In this document: positions 37,685 through 45,408 of the stretch, piece after piece
Position numbering within the stretch: position 1 is the first letter of the stretch
How the letters are laid out: each line of letters begins with the position of its first letter
Origin: CAZEHS01 sp964649745
GTDB taxonomy: Bacteria; Bacillota; Clostridia; Peptostreptococcales; Acidaminobacteraceae
NCBI GenBank assembly: GCA_964649745.1
Contig: CAZYQI010000011.1
Location: 32,059-96,058 of the forward strand
Length of the DNA stretch: 64,000 nucleotides
Reading direction: 5' to 3'
The notes under the pieces: model-generated
What the model was told of the DNA's origin: nothing
Seen by the model: only the letters and a program-made list of their open reading frames with translations
Database searches by the model: none
Translations under genes and position numbers: made by a program

Positions 37685-37699
37685 ACAATTCTGAAAATT
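37685..37699 (-). promoter_or_regulatory. Candidate CodY-binding site upstream of topA-codY
   Basis: The plus strand reads ACAATTCTGAAAATT here, matching 12 of 15 positions of the CodY consensus AATTTTCWGAAAATT, including the whole TGAAAATT half. It lies between the topA promoter and the topA start, so it could allow CodY to repress its own operon. This was a by-eye match only. Confidence 0.45.
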
Positions 37700-37756
37700 A
37701 CAACTTCTTAGCGTGGGACAAATTGTAAAACTTTTACACGGGGGTCACAATTTCAT

Positions 37757-37785
37757 AGCATACCAAAGAATTTCTTGTCTTGCAA
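37757..37785 (-). promoter_or_regulatory. Putative promoter of topA-codY
   Basis: On the minus strand the -35 TTGCAA (37780-37785), a 17-base spacer and the extended -10 TGGTATGCT (TATGCT at 37757-37762) point toward topA. The match is moderate. The remaining intergenic bases between the two divergent promoters (about 37786-37870) hold no gene that I can see. Confidence 0.5.
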
Positions 37786-37870
37786 GTCAACATAGAAAAA
37801 AACGGGCAAAAGTCCCACGTCGGCTCATTTAAAAGTAATTTAATGTTATTAATGGTTATAATATTATTTC

Positions 37871-37900
37871 TTGTTAAATGTAATGCGTTCGTTCTATAAT
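37871..37900 (+). promoter_or_regulatory. Putative promoter of comM-dprA
   Basis: TTGTTA (37871-37876) and TATAAT (37895-37900) are spaced 18 bases apart and lie 43 bp upstream of the comM ATG. It is divergent from the topA promoter. Confidence 0.65.
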
Positions 37901-37942
37901 GAAATCATCGGCGCCCTTATTAAATGAAGAAAGAGGCTTTCT

Positions 37943-39478
37943 ATGATCACACGTGCGCTCAGCGCAGTGCTTCAAGGCTTGGACGGGATAACGGTGGATG
38001 TTGAGACCGATCTGAGCAACGGACTTCCCACGTACACCGTGGTGGGACTGCCCGATGCGACAGTGAAGGAATCAAAGGATCGCATCCGAGCTGCAATAAA
38101 GAACGCAGGACTCGAGTTTCCCATGAAGCGCATCACCATCAATCTGGCACCGGCTCACACCCGGAAGGAAGGGTCACATCTGGATCTTCCCATGGCGTTG
38201 GGTATCCTCAGCGCCTCCGAGCAGCTGTCTCACGAGCGGCTTTTGGATACCGGTTTTCTCGGTGAGCTTTCCCTGAATGGAGAGCTGCAGCCCGTACAGG
38301 GCATCCTTCCGCTTGTGATTGCCTTCCGGAATGCGGGACTCAAATCCGCAGTGGTTCCCCTTGGTAATTCCCAGGAAGCCTCCTTGGTTGAGGGCATCAC
38401 GATCTTTGCCTTCGACTCTCTTTCCGATCTCTGCCTATGGATAAACGGAAGCCATACAGCTGAACCGTGTCTGCCCGGTTCGACCGCCATGATGCCGGCA
38501 AAGGAATACGATATCGATTTCGGTGACGTGGTTGGTCAGGAGCAGGCAAAGCGCGCTATGGAAATTGCCGCTGCCGGTGCACATAATCTCCTGATCGTCG
38601 GTCCCCCGGGTGCGGGAAAAACCATGCTGGCGAAGCGATTTCCCACCATTCTCCCCGACCTCTCCTACGAAGAAGCACTGGAGGTTACGAAGATATACAG
38701 CGTGTCCGGAATGATGGGTGACCGGAAGGGGCTTGTTCTGGAACGTCCGTTTCGCGCCCCCCATCATACAATCTCCGCCGTTTCTCTGGTGGGGGGAGGC
38801 AGGATCCCAAAACCAGGGGAAATATCCCTGGCCCACTATGGGGTGCTGTATCTGGACGAATTCACGGAGTTCAACCGGATGACGCTGGAGGTCCTCCGCC
38901 AACCCATGGAAGATGAGCAGGTCTCCATAAGCCGTGTCAATCAGGCGGTGACATACCCCTGCAAATTCACGCTTCTGGCGTCAATGAATCCGTGCCCCTG
39001 CGGATATCTTACCGATCCAGGCCGTCAATGCAGCTGTTCTCCCAGCGAAGTGAAAAAATATCTGGGTAAGGTATCCGGCCCCCTGCTGGATAGGATCGAC
39101 CTACAGGTGGAGGTTATGCCGGTGGCCTTTGACGCCCTAAGAAGCAAGGCGGCGTCCACATCCAGCACAGCGATGAAAAACAGGGTCCATAACGCGAGAA
39201 AATCCCAGTTGGAACGCTATAAACGCAGTAAAATTCTGTACAACTCACAGCTGACCAGCGCCATGATGCGCCGATACTGCCAGCTGGATTCAGATTCAGA
39301 AATGCTGCTTGAAACGGCCTTCCGAAAACTCAACCTAAGTGCCCGGGCCTACGCCAAGCTCCTTAAGATCAGCCGTACCATCGCCGACCTGGACGGAGCG
39401 GATGCCATTGAACAGCACCACCTTGCCGAAGCCATTCAGTACCGCAAATTGGACCGCACAAACCCATATGGGAGATAG
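37943..39478 (+). CDS. comM: ComM/YifB-family Mg chelatase-like AAA+ ATPase
   Basis: ComM is a hexameric helicase that promotes branch migration during natural transformation. The 511-residue protein has the N-terminal Lon-like domain (MITRALSAVLQGLDGITVDVETDLSNGLPTYTVVGLPDATVKESKDRIRAAI). The AAA+ core has Walker A GPPGAGKTMLAKRF (about 219-232), Walker B LYLDEFTEF and SISRVNQAVTYPCKFTLLASMNPCPCG. The Mg-chelatase C-terminal domain (RAYAKLLKISRTIADLDG) closes it. It is followed 2 bp later by dprA. Confidence 0.95.
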   Translation: MITRALSAVLQGLDGITVDVETDLSNGLPTYTVVGLPDATVKESKDRIRAAIKNAGLEFPMKRITINLAPAHTRKEGSHLDLPMALGILSASEQLSHERLLDTGFLGELSLNGELQPVQGILPLVIAFRNAGLKSAVVPLGNSQEASLVEGITIFAFDSLSDLCLWINGSHTAEPCLPGSTAMMPAKEYDIDFGDVVGQEQAKRAMEIAAAGAHNLLIVGPPGAGKTMLAKRFPTILPDLSYEEALEVTKIYSVSGMMGDRKGLVLERPFRAPHHTISAVSLVGGGRIPKPGEISLAHYGVLYLDEFTEFNRMTLEVLRQPMEDEQVSISRVNQAVTYPCKFTLLASMNPCPCGYLTDPGRQCSCSPSEVKKYLGKVSGPLLDRIDLQVEVMPVAFDALRSKAASTSSTAMKNRVHNARKSQLERYKRSKILYNSQLTSAMMRRYCQLDSDSEMLLETAFRKLNLSARAYAKLLKISRTIADLDGADAIEQHHLAEAIQYRKLDRTNPYGR

Positions 39479-39480
39479 AC

Positions 39481-40569
39481 ATGATGAAAAATCTGCTTCT
39501 CCGGCTGTATTGTACCCCGGAAATTCCGTTCCAGTTGACTGATAAAGCACTCCGCTCCCTGGAACCACTCGAATACAGATCCGTAGACGACTGTATTCAG
39601 TCACTCTGGTCTAGTCCCGATATGATGGCCTTTAAAAACCATTGGAAGGCTGAAGAACTGCACAGAACACCGGATATCATTTTAGAAAATTTATCCGATA
39701 AAGGCATTAAAACGGTCTGTCGTTGGGAAGATGGCTACCCTTCCCTTCTTCGTGAAATAGCCGCCGCTCCCCCCATCCTTTTCTACCAGGGCTTGCTTCC
39801 TAATCCCGATTCTCTTTGTATCGGAATCGTCGGTGCAAGAAAAGCTACACCCATTGGACTGCAGGCTGCAAGAGATTTTTCCAGAGAACTGGCAGAGGCC
39901 TCTCTATCCATTATCAGTGGCTTAGCTGACGGCATCGATACCGGGGCCCACGAGGGCGCACTTTCGTCCTGGGGGTACACCCTGGCCGTTTTGGGTTGCG
40001 GACTACGGTACAATTACCCCGCCTCCAATCTCCGGCTGAGACAGCGAATTCTGGAAAGCGGGGGTGGTATCGTTTCCGAGTTCCCCCCATCTCTTCGGGC
40101 ACAAACCTGGAATTTCCCCAGAAGAAACCGTATAATCAGCGGTTTGTCCTCAGGGGTGATCATCATCGAGGCCGGCATAAAAAGCGGATCCCTTATCACG
40201 GCCAAGTATGCGCTGGAACAAAACCGTGATCTTTTTGCAGTCCCCGGCAGCATTCGAAATCCGGTTAGCCTGGGAACCAATCAACTGATCAAATATGGCG
40301 CTATTCCTGTAACAGAGAGCAGTGATCTCCTGAGTCATTACTCCCTGGCCTCCCCGAAAAGAATTTCACCGAATAATACCCGTTTCAGCCTCAGTCCTGA
40401 AGAAGCCTCACTTATACAGGCAATCAGCAATGAAGGCGCTGCCACGGTGGACACTCTGGCTTTATGCACCCCCTTCTCCGTTCCCCAGCTGTTGGGACAT
40501 TTGTCCGCATTGGAGATAAAGGGCCTCATTGAACAGTGGATCACCGGCGAATACAGAGTCATCAAATGA
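39481..40569 (+). CDS. dprA: DNA processing protein DprA
   Basis: DprA loads RecA on incoming single-stranded DNA in transformation. The 362-residue protein has the Rossmann-like core with IGIVGARKATPIGLQAARDFSRELAEASLSIISGLADGIDTGAHEGAL (about 112-159). VLGCGLRYNYP, ISGLSSGVIIIEAGIKSGSLITA and a C-terminal winged-helix domain (about 300-362) follow. Pairing with comM suggests a competence-related unit, although no DNA uptake genes are in the window. Confidence 0.95.
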   Translation: MMKNLLLRLYCTPEIPFQLTDKALRSLEPLEYRSVDDCIQSLWSSPDMMAFKNHWKAEELHRTPDIILENLSDKGIKTVCRWEDGYPSLLREIAAAPPILFYQGLLPNPDSLCIGIVGARKATPIGLQAARDFSRELAEASLSIISGLADGIDTGAHEGALSSWGYTLAVLGCGLRYNYPASNLRLRQRILESGGGIVSEFPPSLRAQTWNFPRRNRIISGLSSGVIIIEAGIKSGSLITAKYALEQNRDLFAVPGSIRNPVSLGTNQLIKYGAIPVTESSDLLSHYSLASPKRISPNNTRFSLSPEEASLIQAISNEGAATVDTLALCTPFSVPQLLGHLSALEIKGLIEQWITGEYRVIK

Positions 40570-40580
40570 CCTCGGTGGAA

Positions 40581-40622
40581 AAAGAAGGTCAGGATCCCCA
40601 AACCAGGATCCTGACCTTCTTT
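40581..40622. terminator. Bidirectional terminator between dprA and the opposing gene
   Basis: A perfect 17-bp stem (AAAGAAGGTCAGGATCC, 40581-40597, with its complement at 40606-40622) around an 8-base loop ends in TTT on the plus strand and TTCTTT on the minus strand. It serves both dprA and the convergent minus-strand unit. Confidence 0.92.
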
Positions 40623-41089
40623 TAGTCAAATTTAATAAGTCCGTCGCTATTGAGCTTGATGTCCAATCTCAGGCGTTTTAACAAATCTTCGTGGATGACG
40701 ACCCCTTTTATACGGTTGTCCTTCAAATAGAGGATAATCTCTCTGGCAAGACTCTCATAATTTTCAATATAGGGCTTAATCATATAGTACGATTTTTCGC
40801 TGCCCCTGAGCATAATCCAGCGGCGATTCACATAGGTCTTGCTGATGATGTCCAGGTTGTCCCATTTGATGCGGTACCTGGACTTGTACTTGGATTTTTC
40901 CAGAAGGCCTGTTGAATCCAAGAAGAATTCGGCACCAACGCAATGCAGCAGGTCTTTGATCAGCACTAAACCCACAATAACACTGAAAATACGCAAGAAC
41001 CAGTCTGAACTGATATACGCAAGAATCAGGAAAAGAGCCGACAAAGCACCCTGCATGGCAAGCGCAGAGCGGGTATAGCGATAGATCAT
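40622..41089 (-). CDS. Two-helix membrane protein with PH-like tail, unknown function
   Basis: No specific family is recognised. The roughly 155-residue protein has two adjacent hydrophobic segments at the N-terminus (about 10-27 and 32-52). A soluble basic domain of about 100 residues follows, with alternating strands (KSRYRIKWDNLDIISKTYVNRRWIMLRGSEKSYYMIKPYIENYESLAREIILYL). That resembles bacterial PH-like domains in layout. The ATG at 41089 has AGAGG a few bases upstream; a GTG two codons earlier is also in frame. It is the last gene before the shared terminator. Confidence 0.7.
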   Translation of the reverse strand: MIYRYTRSALAMQGALSALFLILAYISSDWFLRIFSVIVGLVLIKDLLHCVGAEFFLDSTGLLEKSKYKSRYRIKWDNLDIISKTYVNRRWIMLRGSEKSYYMIKPYIENYESLAREIILYLKDNRIKGVVIHEDLLKRLRLDIKLNSDGLIKFD

Positions 41090-41159
41090 AAGCACCTCTT
41101 ATCACGGGGTTTTGACATGAATCTATTATAACAGGGAACGTTTCGACTTGCCAGTGCTT

Positions 41160-41513
41160 CTAGCCTGTCACATTTTCCAAATGTTCGATTCGAACACCTT
41201 CAGCGGTCCACCATACCTCCACGACATCGATTCTGGCCTGGGCGTCATTAAGGCGGTTCGCACTCAGGTACCACTGGGCAGTGCGTTCAATTCGTTTTAT
41301 CTTTGATGGGGTAACCGCTTCTGCAGGTCTGCCGTAATTCGTATTTCTTCGTGCCTTAACCTCAACGAATACGATGATTCCCCTCTCTTCTGCCACAATA
41401 TCGATTTCCCCTGTTTTACATAGATAATTTCGGGCTTTGATCCTGAACCCTTTCTTCTCAAGAAAATCGACAACGATCTCTTCTCCTACCGTTCCATCGT
41501 GGCGTCGGTTCAT
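41160..41513 (-). CDS. yraN: YraN/UPF0102 family nuclease-like protein
   Basis: YraN proteins have a restriction-endonuclease-like fold and are often near rnhB. Their substrate is unknown. The 117-residue protein has GTVGEEIVVDFLEKKGFRIKARNYLCKTGEIDIVAEERGIIVFVEVKAR (about 7-55), with the E...D...E-x-K nuclease pattern (GEIDIVA, VFVEVKAR). It overlaps the upstream FlhB-like gene by 4 bp. Confidence 0.93.
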   Translation of the reverse strand: MNRRHDGTVGEEIVVDFLEKKGFRIKARNYLCKTGEIDIVAEERGIIVFVEVKARRNTNYGRPAEAVTPSKIKRIERTAQWYLSANRLNDAQARIDVVEVWWTAEGVRIEHLENVTG

Positions 41514-41788
41514 CGTCTCCCTGCCTCCTGGTCTGCCTTGGCTATGAACACCAGAACCTCTGCAATCACATGGTACAGTTCTGCCGGGATTTCTTCTCCT
41601 AATGAGAGATTATACAGCTGCTGGGACAGCTTTTCATCCTGATAGATGGCAATGTCATTTTCCTGGGCCTTTTCAATGATTTTTTCCGCAATGAGGCCCT
41701 TCCCTTTGGCAACAACCTTAGGGGCGCGATCCGTCAACCGTTTGTACTGAAGGGCGGTAGCGACCTTATTCTTGTTTACATCGTCCAT
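41510..41788 (-). CDS. Orphan FlhB C-terminal domain protein (YlqH/FhlB-like)
   Basis: The 92-residue protein matches only the cytoplasmic C-terminal region of FlhB after the cleavage site. Signatures are ATALQYKRLTDRAPKVVAKGKGLIAEKIIEKAQENDIAIYQDEKLSQQLYNLSLGEEIPAELYHVIAEVLVFI. It has no membrane helices and no NPTH motif. The same pair (FliK-like ylqG plus FlhB-like ylqH) is found next to rnhB in B. subtilis. A role in flagellar or another export switch is inferred only from homology. Confidence 0.88.
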   Translation of the reverse strand: MDDVNKNKVATALQYKRLTDRAPKVVAKGKGLIAEKIIEKAQENDIAIYQDEKLSQQLYNLSLGEEIPAELYHVIAEVLVFIAKADQEAGRR

Positions 41789-41789
41789 A

Positions 41790-43448
41790 TCATACCCTCA
41801 TATCTATCTGTTGTGAACCCAGCGGGGGCTCCTGAGTGATATCCATCAGATTCAGCGGGCGCTGATAGATGACGGCTTGAATCAGAATATCGCTATAGCC
41901 CATTCCTGCCAACGCTTCCTTTAGGGGATCAAAATAGGGGCTGATTGCGGACAGCGCTTCTTTATCGGACAGTTTGAAACCAATAGTCAAGGCCTTATCC
42001 TTAACCTCCACCAAGCATTGAACCGTGTCCATGTGATTGGTGTCAAGGGATATGAAAATCCGGGTATCCTTGGGATTCACTTTCTTTTGACCGCTCTTGT
42101 CCCGCTGAACATATAAATCCATGGGCTTGGTGCCCTGACCCAGGTTAACGGGCACATGAAGATATGTTGCACTCTCACTGAGACGGCTAAGGAAATCCAG
42201 ACTGTTTTTCACATCGGTCAATGCGTCAAGTATCCGCGGTTGACCCAGCATGGTTTCCGCCGCCTGGCTGGATATGGAGGACAACACCTGATTCAAAGAC
42301 TTCAGCTGCTTTTGCAGCTCAAAGGGATCCATATCCGACGCGATATGAACCGCCTTCAGAGCATTCTGAATCCCTTCCTTCAGCGGTGCTGCCCCTTCAT
42401 TCGCAGGCAGGCTGACGAGCAATTCCTTCAACTGGATGCTGAGGTCTTTTTTCCCCATTATCAGTTTATCCAAGGAATCTAAGGTCTCCATATCTCCCGG
42501 CAGCTGGTTTTTCAGTACGAATCCGATTTTCTCGAAGGTCAGCTCCTTTAAAAGCTCCTTCAGGCCTTCGCTCCGAAGAGATCCGCTTGTTTCAACGGTC
42601 CCAGGGACCGTTGCCGGTTTCACGCCTTGCCTGGTTTTCGATGCTTCATGTGCCGGGTCTTCGCTTGTCGCGATTGCCGCAACAGAGGATTTCTGAGGCT
42701 CTGATCCGCTCTTCAGCTCCTGCAGCAGGAGAGCCGCCTTTTCAACTGCCGTCCTCCGGGCTTCCCCTGATACTTCGTCTATCAATGAGATCGCTGCATT
42801 TTTCAGTGATTGGGATTTGGACGGCGCTTCTTCTGCCGGCGAATCTGTCTCCATTCCTTCCGCTACGACGCCACTCACCGGTTTCGATTCCGCTGCCGCA
42901 CCCTTCGACGTAACGGCCGCCATCTCTACCAACTGAACCGCAAGCTGTTTCAACGACACCTCTTCCCGACCGGCTAAAATCCCGCTTCCTTGCGTCTCCA
43001 CAGCCTGAACAATGGCCTTGGCCTGCATATTTATCTCTTGAGCGGCCTTAACATTCTCATGACTGAGAGGAATCCGGTAGGAGGAAAGCACACGAAGCAA
43101 CTCCCGGTTACTGGCCGTATCCGGAAGATTCATCTTTTTAAGGAGGGGGCCCAGGTTATCCGATTGCAGTTCCATTTCTGTTCCCGCCGTCATCGGACGT
43201 ATCTGAAGGTTTCCGGCCTCATCCTGCCCCAGAACCTCAAAAATCACCGTCTGGCCCTGCTGAAAAGACCTTCCCGAGAGATCCTTCGCCGTAATCAGAT
43301 TTCCGTTTCCCGTATCCAGGGTAAGAACCCCGCCCAGAACCTCTGCGATCCTTGCGGTTATCGCTGCCCCTACGGCCGTCTTTTGAGCCCCTTCCCCTTT
43401 TGTTGCCTGCACCATCTGTTGCACCAGCATATTGGAGGTTATCCGCAT
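41790..43448 (-). CDS. FliK-like protein (YlqG type) with hook-length control C-terminal domain
   Basis: The 552-residue protein starts MRITSNMLVQQMVQATKGEGAQKTAVGAAITARIAEVLGGVLTLDTGNGNLITAKDLSGRSFQQGQTVIFEVLGQDE. This N-terminal domain is seen in secondary FliK-like proteins. The middle is Ala/Glu/Ser-rich and variable (about 150-300). The C-terminal part resembles the Flg_hook domain (LFISLDTNHMDTVQCLVEVKDKALTIGFKLSDKEALSAISPYFDPLKEALAGMGYSDILIQAVIY, about 455-520). It sits directly before the FlhB-like gene. It is distinct from the true fliK at 25-27 kb. Confidence 0.82.
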   Translation of the reverse strand: MRITSNMLVQQMVQATKGEGAQKTAVGAAITARIAEVLGGVLTLDTGNGNLITAKDLSGRSFQQGQTVIFEVLGQDEAGNLQIRPMTAGTEMELQSDNLGPLLKKMNLPDTASNRELLRVLSSYRIPLSHENVKAAQEINMQAKAIVQAVETQGSGILAGREEVSLKQLAVQLVEMAAVTSKGAAAESKPVSGVVAEGMETDSPAEEAPSKSQSLKNAAISLIDEVSGEARRTAVEKAALLLQELKSGSEPQKSSVAAIATSEDPAHEASKTRQGVKPATVPGTVETSGSLRSEGLKELLKELTFEKIGFVLKNQLPGDMETLDSLDKLIMGKKDLSIQLKELLVSLPANEGAAPLKEGIQNALKAVHIASDMDPFELQKQLKSLNQVLSSISSQAAETMLGQPRILDALTDVKNSLDFLSRLSESATYLHVPVNLGQGTKPMDLYVQRDKSGQKKVNPKDTRIFISLDTNHMDTVQCLVEVKDKALTIGFKLSDKEALSAISPYFDPLKEALAGMGYSDILIQAVIYQRPLNLMDITQEPPLGSQQIDMRV

Positions 43449-43482
43449 ATTCCCACCCGATTCTTTTGAAACACCCTCAGCG

Positions 43483-44256
43483 TTACTCCTGCCAACCCTT
43501 TAAAAAGCTCCTTCTATGATGCTCCGTCAATCCGTAGGTTCGCAGCGCATCGTAATGCATCGCGGTGCCATACCCTTTATGGATTTCAAAGCCATACTGC
43601 GGAAATTTCTTTCCCAGCGCCGTCATAAGGCGATCCCGGGTAACCTTGGCAAGTATGGAAGCCGCCGCTATACTGAGGCATTTCTCATCCCCTTTTATGA
43701 TTCCCTTATGGGGAATTGCCAAGGCCTTGATCTCAACGGCATCCAAAAGGACATAATCGGGTTTGACCTTCAACTGGGTTATCCCCTGAAGCATCGCTTC
43801 CCGTGTGGCTTCCAGGATGTTGATCTCATCAATGCGCCTCGGATCTGAAATACCCACAGCCCAGGCCAGTGCATTTTCGGTTATTTCCTTGTACAGTGTT
43901 TCCCTCCGTGCTTCCGATACCTTTTTTGAATCGTTGAGACCTTCCGGGACAAAACCTTCAGGAAGTATGACGGCACCAGCGACCACCGGTCCTGCTAAAG
44001 GGCCCCGGCCTGCTTCGTCAACGCCGCATATCCGCAAGGCTCCGAATGCAAGCTCCTGTTCATTTCGAACCATGGCCCCCAAACGTGTCAACTCCTGCCG
44101 GCGTTTTTCAAGTTTACTCTCCAGTGATTCTCCCAGCTTTCTTACCGCCGCTCTGGAATCCGCTTTAAGTTCCCCGCATACCTCCGGCCACTTTTCAGAG
44201 GGAAGTGTACCCAGATATTCTTTAATCTCATTCCGTGTATAGCTCTCGAATTTCAC
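43483..44256 (-). CDS. rnhB: Ribonuclease HII
   Basis: RNase HII removes ribonucleotides and RNA primers from DNA. The 257-residue protein has the catalytic region ICGVDEAGRGPLAGPVVAGAVILPEGFVPEGLNDSKKVSE (about 77-116), VLLDA and SIAAASILAKVTRDRLM. The end is HHRRSFLKGW. An N-terminal helical extension of about 70 residues is typical of Firmicute RnhB. It is followed 34 bp later by the FliK-like gene. Confidence 0.96.
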   Translation of the reverse strand: MKFESYTRNEIKEYLGTLPSEKWPEVCGELKADSRAAVRKLGESLESKLEKRRQELTRLGAMVRNEQELAFGALRICGVDEAGRGPLAGPVVAGAVILPEGFVPEGLNDSKKVSEARRETLYKEITENALAWAVGISDPRRIDEINILEATREAMLQGITQLKVKPDYVLLDAVEIKALAIPHKGIIKGDEKCLSIAAASILAKVTRDRLMTALGKKFPQYGFEIHKGYGTAMHYDALRTYGLTEHHRRSFLKGWQE

Positions 44257-44310
44257 AGATTTCCTCCCGGCCCTTTGCCTTGATTATCGGCAATTTCTTC
44301 AAAAGACATC

Positions 44311-44341
44311 AAAATAAAAAGCGGACAGGTAGCGCCCGCTG
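44311..44341 (-). terminator. Intrinsic terminator after the 61-residue gene
   Basis: On the minus strand AGCGG (44336-44340) pairs with CCGCT (44320-44324) around an 11-base loop, followed by TTTTATTTT. It lies between the small gene and rnhB. Confidence 0.6.
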
Positions 44342-44353
44342 TCAACATTTCTA

Positions 44354-44539
44354 TCAATCCTCGCCTTCGAGATCTCCGCTCAGCTCAAATTCCAGAAAAT
44401 ATCTTCGGGGGATCCAATTGTAACGTCCCCTCTCATCAAGAATCTTGAAACATTCTTCATCTTCATCCAACACTTCATAAACCTTGTTGATAATGGTATA
44501 GTGTATGGGAAGACTGTCTTTGGCTATAACCTTGTTCAT
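44354..44539 (-). CDS. Small conserved-type protein, unknown function
   Basis: The 61-residue protein is acidic at its C-terminus (LEFELSGDLEGED) with a compact beta-like core (YTIINKVYEVLDEDEECFKILDERGRYNWIPRRYF). I do not assign a family. The ATG at 44539 has GGAGG 4 bases upstream and is preferred over the open frame starting at 44572. It has its own terminator before rnhB and is divergent from the YjfB-like gene. Confidence 0.7.
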   Translation of the reverse strand: MNKVIAKDSLPIHYTIINKVYEVLDEDEECFKILDERGRYNWIPRRYFLEFELSGDLEGED

Positions 44540-44607
44540 ATGACCTCCAATAATTTCTGTTTGTCCGCTCAATGGCAGGGTATTAATTTTACGAAGGGAG
44601 GGATTCT

Positions 44608-44784
44608 ATGGATATCGCAGCTTTGGCGAGCGCCATGAAATTCTCAGAGTTCCGACAAACAGCGGCGCTTTCTGTTGCAAAGCTGGTAATGGATCAAGGG
44701 ACTTCTCAGACCCAGGATCTTGTGAAGATGATGGAGGCCAGTGTTACTCCAAATTTGGGTTCAAACATTGATATTCAGGTATAA
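44608..44784 (+). CDS. YjfB-family putative motility protein
   Basis: The 58-residue protein starts MDIAALASAMKFSEFRQTAALSVAKLVMDQ and ends LGSNIDIQV. It matches the small YjfB family (Pfam YjfB_motility), known in B. subtilis as a SigD-dependent gene of unknown function. A GGGAGGG site precedes the ATG. I could not find a clear sigma-28 promoter upstream. It is a single-gene unit with its own terminator. Confidence 0.85.
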   Translation: MDIAALASAMKFSEFRQTAALSVAKLVMDQGTSQTQDLVKMMEASVTPNLGSNIDIQV

Positions 44785-44790
44785 CCCCAA

Positions 44791-44817
44791 AGTCCGCATC
44801 TGATGCGGACTTTTTTT
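44791..44817 (+). terminator. Intrinsic terminator after the YjfB-like gene
   Basis: AGTCCGCAT (44791-44799) pairs with ATGCGGACT (44803-44811) around a 3-base loop and is followed by seven T residues. Confidence 0.93.
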
Positions 44818-44851
44818 ATTCGATGTATCTCAGGAACACACTGGATCTCAG

Positions 44852-45292
44852 TTAAATTTCCAGCTGCATCTCTACCCATTCATCACATTCATCTGAAATG
44901 AAAAAACCGGCCCGTTCGTACACCTTGACGGCCCTTTTATTATGAGGTTCTACGACAAGATTGATTGCCGCCTTATCGTAATCAAAATGCTCAACGACAA
45001 AGTCGCTGCACTCTGATATGAAATCCTGTCCGATGCCTTCTCCCACATAATCGGGATTCAAAAAGTTCACCATTTCCATGATTCCATCGCTGTCGAAGGC
45101 CGCAGCTAAAAAGCCCACCGGCTCTTCAGCCTCGTCCATAACAACAAAACAGGTAAATCGCCGATGCCGGATAACCTGATCAATGGAGATCCGATTTTTT
45201 TCCGTATCATAGCAGACATAATCGGCTTCGTAGTCCCACGAACGGACAACCTCCGCACTCTCTTCATCAATAGGAGTAAAGGTGAAATGCAT
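44852..45292 (-). CDS. GNAT-family N-acetyltransferase
   Basis: The 146-residue protein has the GNAT fold pattern: FLNPDYVGEGIGQDFISECSDFVVEHF forms the acetyl-CoA-binding motif A (about 78-104) and LVVEPHNKRAVKVYERAGFFISDE the motif B region (about 111-134). Such enzymes transfer acetyl groups from acetyl-CoA to amines on small molecules or proteins. The substrate is not apparent. The ATG follows GGAGGGG. It lies downstream of the large kinase gene with a 116-bp gap. Confidence 0.85.
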   Translation of the reverse strand: MHFTFTPIDEESAEVVRSWDYEADYVCYDTEKNRISIDQVIRHRRFTCFVVMDEAEEPVGFLAAAFDSDGIMEMVNFLNPDYVGEGIGQDFISECSDFVVEHFDYDKAAINLVVEPHNKRAVKVYERAGFFISDECDEWVEMQLEI

Positions 45293-45408
45293 ATACTCCC
45301 CTCCTTCCAGGATGATTCTACCATGAATTTACCCCAATTATCCCCCTGATAAACCAATTTTGCTGCAATCCGTTTTTTGCTGAAATGAATTTCAGAAAAC
45401 CGCCCTTT

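Noticed and set aside
44284..44291. Exact sigma-28 -10 sequence GCCGATAA on the minus strand before rnhB
   Set aside because: No TAAA -35 element lies 15 bases upstream (or within two bases of that), so it is probably chance.
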